DNA from: Cycas panzhihuaensis
Lineage: Eukaryota > Cycadophyta
Length of the DNA: 64,000 bases
NCBI GenBank assembly: GCA_023213395.1
Contig: CM041465.1
Location: 59,775,741 to 59,839,740 of the forward strand
Direction: 5' to 3'
Of the stretch, positions 59,988-64,000 are shown one piece after another; positions within the stretch are counted from its first letter, which is position 1, and every line of letters starts with the position of its first letter. The position numbers were made by a program, and so were the translations under genes. Under the pieces are notes generated by a model. That model worked only from the letters and a program-made list of their open reading frames with translations. It searched no databases and was not told the origin of the DNA.

Positions 59988-60580
59988 CCCCCCTTACTGT
60001 TTACAATGTTAAGTCGGCCGCCAAGACCATCTCTGAATTTTACAAATTTTTCTCTACCAAGAGGCTTGGTAAAGAGATCTGCTGTCTGCTCCTCTGTAGG
60101 TCTATACTGGAGGTAGATCTCACCATTCTGCACACGCTCTCTGATGAAGTGATGATACACCTCGATACGTTTGGTCCGTGCATGAAAAATTGGATTCTTG
60201 GCTAACTTGAGTACACTTTAGTTGTCACAATATATCCTGGTGGGGTGATTTTGCTCAAGTCCAAGCTCCCCAAGAACCCGTCGTAGCTAGATAGCCTCAC
60301 AAGCTGGGCTGACAGCAGCTTTGTATTCTGCTTCAGTGGAGGACAAGGTAACATTGGATTGCTTCTTGCAACTCCATGAAACAGCTCCTGAACCAAGAGT
60401 AAAGCAGTAACCCGAGATGGATCTCCGGCTATCCTGACAATCTGCCCAATCAGAATCTGAGAACCCTTCCAAGACAAAGTCCTTATTATGTGCATATTGA
60501 AGACCATGTTGCAATGTTCCTTTGATGTATTTGAGTATGTGTTTTGCTGCATTCCAATGTTTCTGAATGGGTTGAGACAT
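59915..60580 (-). pseudogene. Copia RNase H of element G
   Basis: QKHWNAAKHILKYIKGTLQH, LEGFSDSDWADCQDSRRSIS, GYCFTLGSGAVSWSCKKQSN, LSSTEAEYKAAVSPACEAI, a TAG, then YCDN, FHARTKRIEVYHHFIRERVQ and TEEQTADLFTKPLGREKFVK. The D-S-D-W, S-S-T-E-A-E-Y and D-x-F-T-K-P motifs are intact. Two stops break the domain (60284 and 60220 area). The frame 59915-60160 continues past the tract into the LTR. Confidence 0.85.
59988..59998 (-). other. Polypurine tract (complement) of element G
   Basis: CCCCCCTTACT on the plus strand, AGTAAGGGGGG on the minus strand, next to the LTR start. Confidence 0.75.
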
Positions 60581-60583
60581 GTA

Positions 60584-61647
60584 TCAAGAACAAATCCCAA
60601 CTGCAAATGAAATATCCGGTCGAGTGTTGGTGAGATAAATGAAGCTACCAATCAACTGTAGGTAAAGAGTGGGATCTACAGATTCAGCTTCCTCATTAAG
60701 AGTAAGCTTTGTTCCATTCTCCATAGGTGTTGGTGCTGATTTGCAATCATGCATCCTGAATCGTTGCAAAATGTCCCAAGAATATTTTGTTTGGGATATG
60801 AAGATAGATCTGGGTTGTTGCCACACCTCAAAGCCTAGAGAATAATGTAGTAGTCCAAGATCTGTCATCTCGAAAGTTTTCTTCAAATCATCCTAGAGAA
60901 TGTGTATCATCTTAGTGTCATTACCAATGATTACTAAGTCATCAACATACAAGACAATAAAATGGCATGGTTTTTCTCAACTTTGATGTACAAGTTGGGG
61001 TCTAATGTGGATCAATGAAAACCATGTTTCGAAAAATAATCCTCGATTTTGGAGTACCATGCTCGAGGAGCTTGTTTCAAGCCATACAAAGCCTTTTTCA
61101 GACGATAAACCAAGTGTTCCTTGCCTTGTACTTTGTAACCAAGAGGTTGTTCCAAATATACCTCCTCTTGAAGATCGCCATTGAGAAAGGCACTCTTCAC
61201 GTCCATCTAATATGCGGGCCATTTACATTGAGCAACTAAAGCCAAGATGAGTCTGATGGTGTTCATATTAGCAACAGGTGCAAAAGTCTCCTCATAGTCA
61301 ATGCCTTCTTTTTATTTGAACCCTTTTGCAACAAGTCGCGCCTTATGGCGCTTCAGTGTGCCATCATAATGGAATTTGGTCTTGTAGACCCATTTGCAAC
61401 TGATTGTTTGTTTATGCTTAGGCAATTCTACCAAATCCCATGTTCCATTCTTTTCAATAGAATGGATTTCTTCATCCATAGCAGTTTTCCAATTAGCATT
61501 TTGAGATGCCTCCTCAAAGGTGGAGGGTTCATCAACACAAAGTACATTAGCCATGAATGCATAATTGGTTTGCTGCCTATATTTTGATGGACGCTTTCCT
61601 TCAATAGTCTGACCGTCTTGAGCAATTGAAGTAAACCCTTTTGGCAA
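60584..61647 (-). pseudogene. Copia reverse transcriptase of element G
   Basis: EEASQNANWKTAMDEEIHSI, CKWVYKTKFHYDGTLKRHKA, RLVAKGF, then a TAA, KEGIDYEETFAPVANMNTIR, a [23 protein letters not shown] and [21 protein letters not shown] frameshift near 60965 precedes the intact catalytic LYVDDLVIIGND (YVDD at 60938-60949), and the frame resumes with KKTFEMTDLGLLHYSLGFEV and RPDISFAVG. Three stops and one or two frameshifts. Otherwise close to a working RVT_2 domain. Confidence 0.86.
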
Positions 61648-61665
61648 ATTTTTAACTGATGTGAC

Positions 61666-62585
61666 TTAAACCTCAATGTCTTCTAGTCTGAGTGATGGAT
61701 CAAAAGACGATGTGCTAGGATCAAGTGGAGTAGTATTTGCTAATGTAGACGGTCCAACTGGTGAAGATGGTGTACATGATGTGGAAGATTGAAAGGAAAT
61801 GAAGTACTCAACAATCTTCTTACCTTTATCAAGAGGAGGTTGAAAGGATGCAATTTCCAACTCCTTACGCTCTTCTTCAGCAAAGATTACATCTCTTGAG
61901 AGATACATTTTTTTTCCAATGGGATCATACAACTTGTAAGCTTTACTATGAATGGCATAGCCTACAAAGATGCATTTTAGACTATGTTTGTCTAACTTAG
62001 ATCTTTGTTGATCGGGGATGTGCATGTATGCAATACACCCAAATGTCCTTAAGTGACTGACAGTTGGCTTCTTACCAGACCATGCTTCTTCTAGTGTGAT
62101 GTCGGCGACTGCTGAAGTAGGACTCCAATTTGTCACATAAGCAGTTGTGCGAAATGCTTCTGCCCAATATGCTCGTATGAGTCCTTTTGCATGCATCATT
62201 GCTTTGGCTTTGTTTTCCAAAGTCCTATTCATACGTTCAAAGACTCTATTTTGTTGAGGAGTATGAGGAGTAGTGAGTTGTCTTCGAATGCCATTATCCT
62301 TGCAGAATTAAGTGAATTCACCTCCATTATCTGACCTTAGTATTTTGATTGTATAGCCAAATTCATTCTCTACTTCAAGCTTGAATTCCTTGAACTTCTG
62401 CAATGCTCCAGATTTTTGTTTAAGGAAGTAAACCCAAATTTTGTGAGAGAAATCATCTATGAAGGAGATATAGTACAATGCACCAATCATCTATGAAGGA
62501 GATATAGTACAATGCACCTCCAAAAGATGTTGTGGACATAGGTCCACATAAATCAGAATGTATCAGCTGCAAAGGATATGATGCA
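61666..62585 (-). pseudogene. Copia integrase of element G
   Basis: YPLQLIHSDLCGPMSTTSFG, ALYYISFIDD, then a frameshifting 34-bp duplication, FSHKIWVYFLKQKSGALQKF, IKILRSDNGGEFT (intact), a stop, LTTPHTPQQNRVFERMNRTL, AKGLIRAYWAEAFRTTAYVT, EEAWSGKKPTVSHLRTFGCI and CIFVGYAIHSKAYKLYDPIG. Catalytic D, D and E all remain. The frame 62232-61666 is open for 188 codons and runs into the Ser/Pro linker. Confidence 0.86.
62452..62519. repeat. 34-bp tandem duplication within integrase of element G
   Basis: ATCATCTATGAAGGAGATAT (with the next 14 bases) is present at 62452 and again at 62486. The 34-bp length shifts the reading frame. Confidence 0.95.
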
Positions 62586-62587
62586 CG

Positions 62588-63190
62588 TCATGCTTTGCCT
62601 TTAGGAAAAGGCAATCTATGTTGTGTCCCCATTATACAAGCTTCACAAAGGCATTCAAAACCATATAGCTTGCGAGGTCCATGCACCATGTTCTTGTTTA
62701 CCATCAACTTGAGATTGTCTAAACTCAAGTGGCCTAGACGATAATGCCAAAGTTGTATCTTTGTTGATGATGTTGCGACAGAGTAAGCAGAATCAGAAGT
62801 TATGTTATTTGCATCCAACTTATAAAGACCATGGTCTTCATGACCAATGGCTACAATCTGATCATGCTTGTCACTGATAACACATTTTCCATTTTTAAAC
62901 AAAATGCTCATCTGTTGCTTGTCCAATTGGCTAACAGATAGCAAGTTCTTCTCCATGGAAAGAATGCAGTAGGCATCACCACTGGGAAATGTTAAAGAAG
63001 GATTTGAAGAAGAATGAAATGAGGCAACTTTGCCTATACCAGAGGTCTCCACTAATTCATTGTTGCCAAAACTTGCTGATTTACCATTTCCTTCTTTGAT
63101 GTCTTGAAGAAGTTCTTCACTTCTAGTCATGTATCGTGATGCCCCTGAATCGATGATCCAAGTTTGATCAAAGTCTGAAGTATGATAAGC
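62588..63190 (-). pseudogene. Copia protease and GAG-pre-integrase of element G
   Basis: The frame reads FDQTWIIDSGASRYMTRSEE with the intact protease D-S-G at about 63146-63154, then SFGNNELVETSGIGKVASF, YCILSMEKNLLSVSQLDKQQ, DHGLYKLDAN, LWHYRLGHLSLDNLKLMV and CEACIMGTQHRLPFPKGKA. The H-x-R-x-G-H-L and C-x-x-C of the integrase zinc finger are intact. It is open from about 63190 to a stop at 62588. Confidence 0.85.
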
Positions 63191-63530
63191 ACAACGTAGC
63201 TTATCCTCTGCTGCAAACTAATTTGTGTGGTGTTGATTGCCACCTCTAAAACCCCCCCTTCCTCTTTGACCTCCTCGATATGCACCTCAATTTGGTCGAA
63301 AGGGATATTGTTGTTGTTGAAACCGATGATGTTGTTGGAATTGCTGACGAGGCTGCTGTTGTCTCTGATGTGGTTGTTGTTGTTGTGTATGTTGAAGATC
63401 CGCTTTCTTCTTTCGAAAATCAGGAGCAATGTGGCCAACCTTGCCACAATAATGACAAATAGCATTGGCTTTTGAAGTGTCAATATTCATATTCCCAAAT
63501 TGTTTTGTAAGTGAAGGTTTGGGAGTTTAA
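63191..63530 (-). pseudogene. Zinc knuckle and Gln-rich Gag C-terminus of element G
   Basis: The frame reads CHYCGKVGHIAPDFRKKKAD (last ligand Cys changed to Phe in CX2CX4HX4C, at about 63417-63458), then HTQQQQPHQRQQQPRQQFQQ, typical of copia Gag tails. The frame ends in a stop near 63287. A GGFRGGNQH-like Gly/Arg patch follows. Confidence 0.78.
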
Positions 63531-64000
63531 CCTTCAATTTGGCCGTGAAAGCTCCTGAAATTGATGCAACATTATCATTTTCTTTGTCATAGATTTGCTC
63601 CTCTTGAAGTAACAAACTCTCTAATTGATTAAAGGTCATTGTAGAAAGAGAGCCATCTCGAGTATAGATGAAATGAAGCCATTGAAATCTTTAGGCAAAG
63701 CTCAAACAGTAGTGGTGACAAGTTCATCCCTTGAAGCAGGTTTGCCTAAAGTATTCAATTCATTACAAATTTCTTTAATGGAAGCAAGAAATGCCGACAT
63801 AGGCTTTACATACTTTATTGAATAAAGTTTTTCTTTGACAAACAAAATGCGAACTTCATCTCGTCTTTCATACAAGGGGAACAAAGTGTCCCAAGTTTCC
63901 TTAGAAGTTTCAACATTGGCAATATTTTGATCATCATTTACATCAATAACCATATGCAAAAATGCCAAGGCTATTTCATCCTTGGCTTCCCAAGAAGCGA
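63531..64000 (-). pseudogene. Copia Gag (UBN2) of element G, partial
   Basis: WEAKDEIALAFLHMVIDVND, ETSKETWDTLFPLYERRDEV, FVKEKLYSIKYVKPMSAFLA, SIKEICNELNTLGKPASRDE and LVTTTV, a TGA, ALPKDFNGFISSI. The K-E-T-W-D-T-L block is the UBN2 hallmark. The N-terminus is outside the window. It has one TGA where Trp or Arg is expected and a later frameshift. Confidence 0.82.

Larger units (their letters stand above)
59442..64000 (-). mobile_element. Element G: Ty1/copia (-), best-preserved autonomous-type element, cut by window end
   Basis: From right to left: Gag, zinc knuckle, protease, GAG-pre-integrase, integrase, RT, RNase H, polypurine tract and 3' LTR, the full copia order. Damage includes a few stops, a 34-bp tandem duplication in integrase and a frameshift before the RT YVDD. 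The Gag start, leader and 5' LTR lie beyond 64000. It inserted into the RT of element H. Confidence 0.88.

Overview
This window looks like intergenic or intronic DNA of a large plant genome, most likely a seed plant and possibly a gymnosperm (the lineage is an inference). It is AT-rich and almost entirely built of decayed, nested retrotransposons. The signs are Ty1/copia pol domains primed by initiator tRNA-Met, Ty3/gypsy gag, RNase H and integrase pieces, a plant-type LINE ORF1 (DUF4283 domain), and fragments that resemble plant host genes carried inside LTR elements. No intact protein-coding gene was found. The only candidate for a host exon is a 217-nt terminal exon on the minus strand near 40.8 kb.

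Layout. 0-0.7 kb: LINE ORF1 relic (-). 1.5-3.0 kb: Ty3/gypsy RNase H and integrase relic (-). 3.0-4.2 kb: Ty1/copia RNase H and LTR (-). 4.23-7.25 kb: a 3-kb (TA)n array. 8.3-11.9 kb: decayed copia element (+) with its 3' LTR. 12.73-18.31 kb: a non-autonomous LTR element (-) whose 5' LTR is split by a nested gag-only LTR element (+, 14.47-18.21 kb). 18.3-24.0 kb: decayed copia (+). 24.05-26.4 kb: a gag-only LTR element (-), called D here. 26.5-34.95 kb: a related non-coding LTR element (-), called E, interrupted by element B (29.5-33.8 kb, -), which carries a fragment resembling a TPR protein gene. 34.95-43.3 kb: the least repetitive part, with the candidate terminal exon. 43.3-51.4 kb: an internally deleted Ty3/gypsy element (+), called F, whose LTR was hit by element C (43.64-47.94 kb, -). 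C has a 5-bp target duplication and a probable captured host fragment in antisense. 51.4-53.26 kb: a 5' LTR copia fragment (+), called I, cut by copia H (+, 53.26-59.44 kb), which is in turn cut by copia G (-, 59.44 kb to beyond the window end).

The common theme is a group of minus-strand, non-autonomous elements (12.7-18.3 kb, D, E, B, C). They share LTR termini and the polypurine-tract region. Three of them (D, B, C) also share a UBN2-type Gag-like protein without pol, followed by variable and partly host-derived DNA. The autonomous copia G has a similar polypurine tract and LTR start and is a plausible relative of their mobilising partner (inference). Many of the stops and active-site losses in the coding relics can be explained by C-to-T/G-to-A change, as expected from long-term cytosine methylation and deamination.
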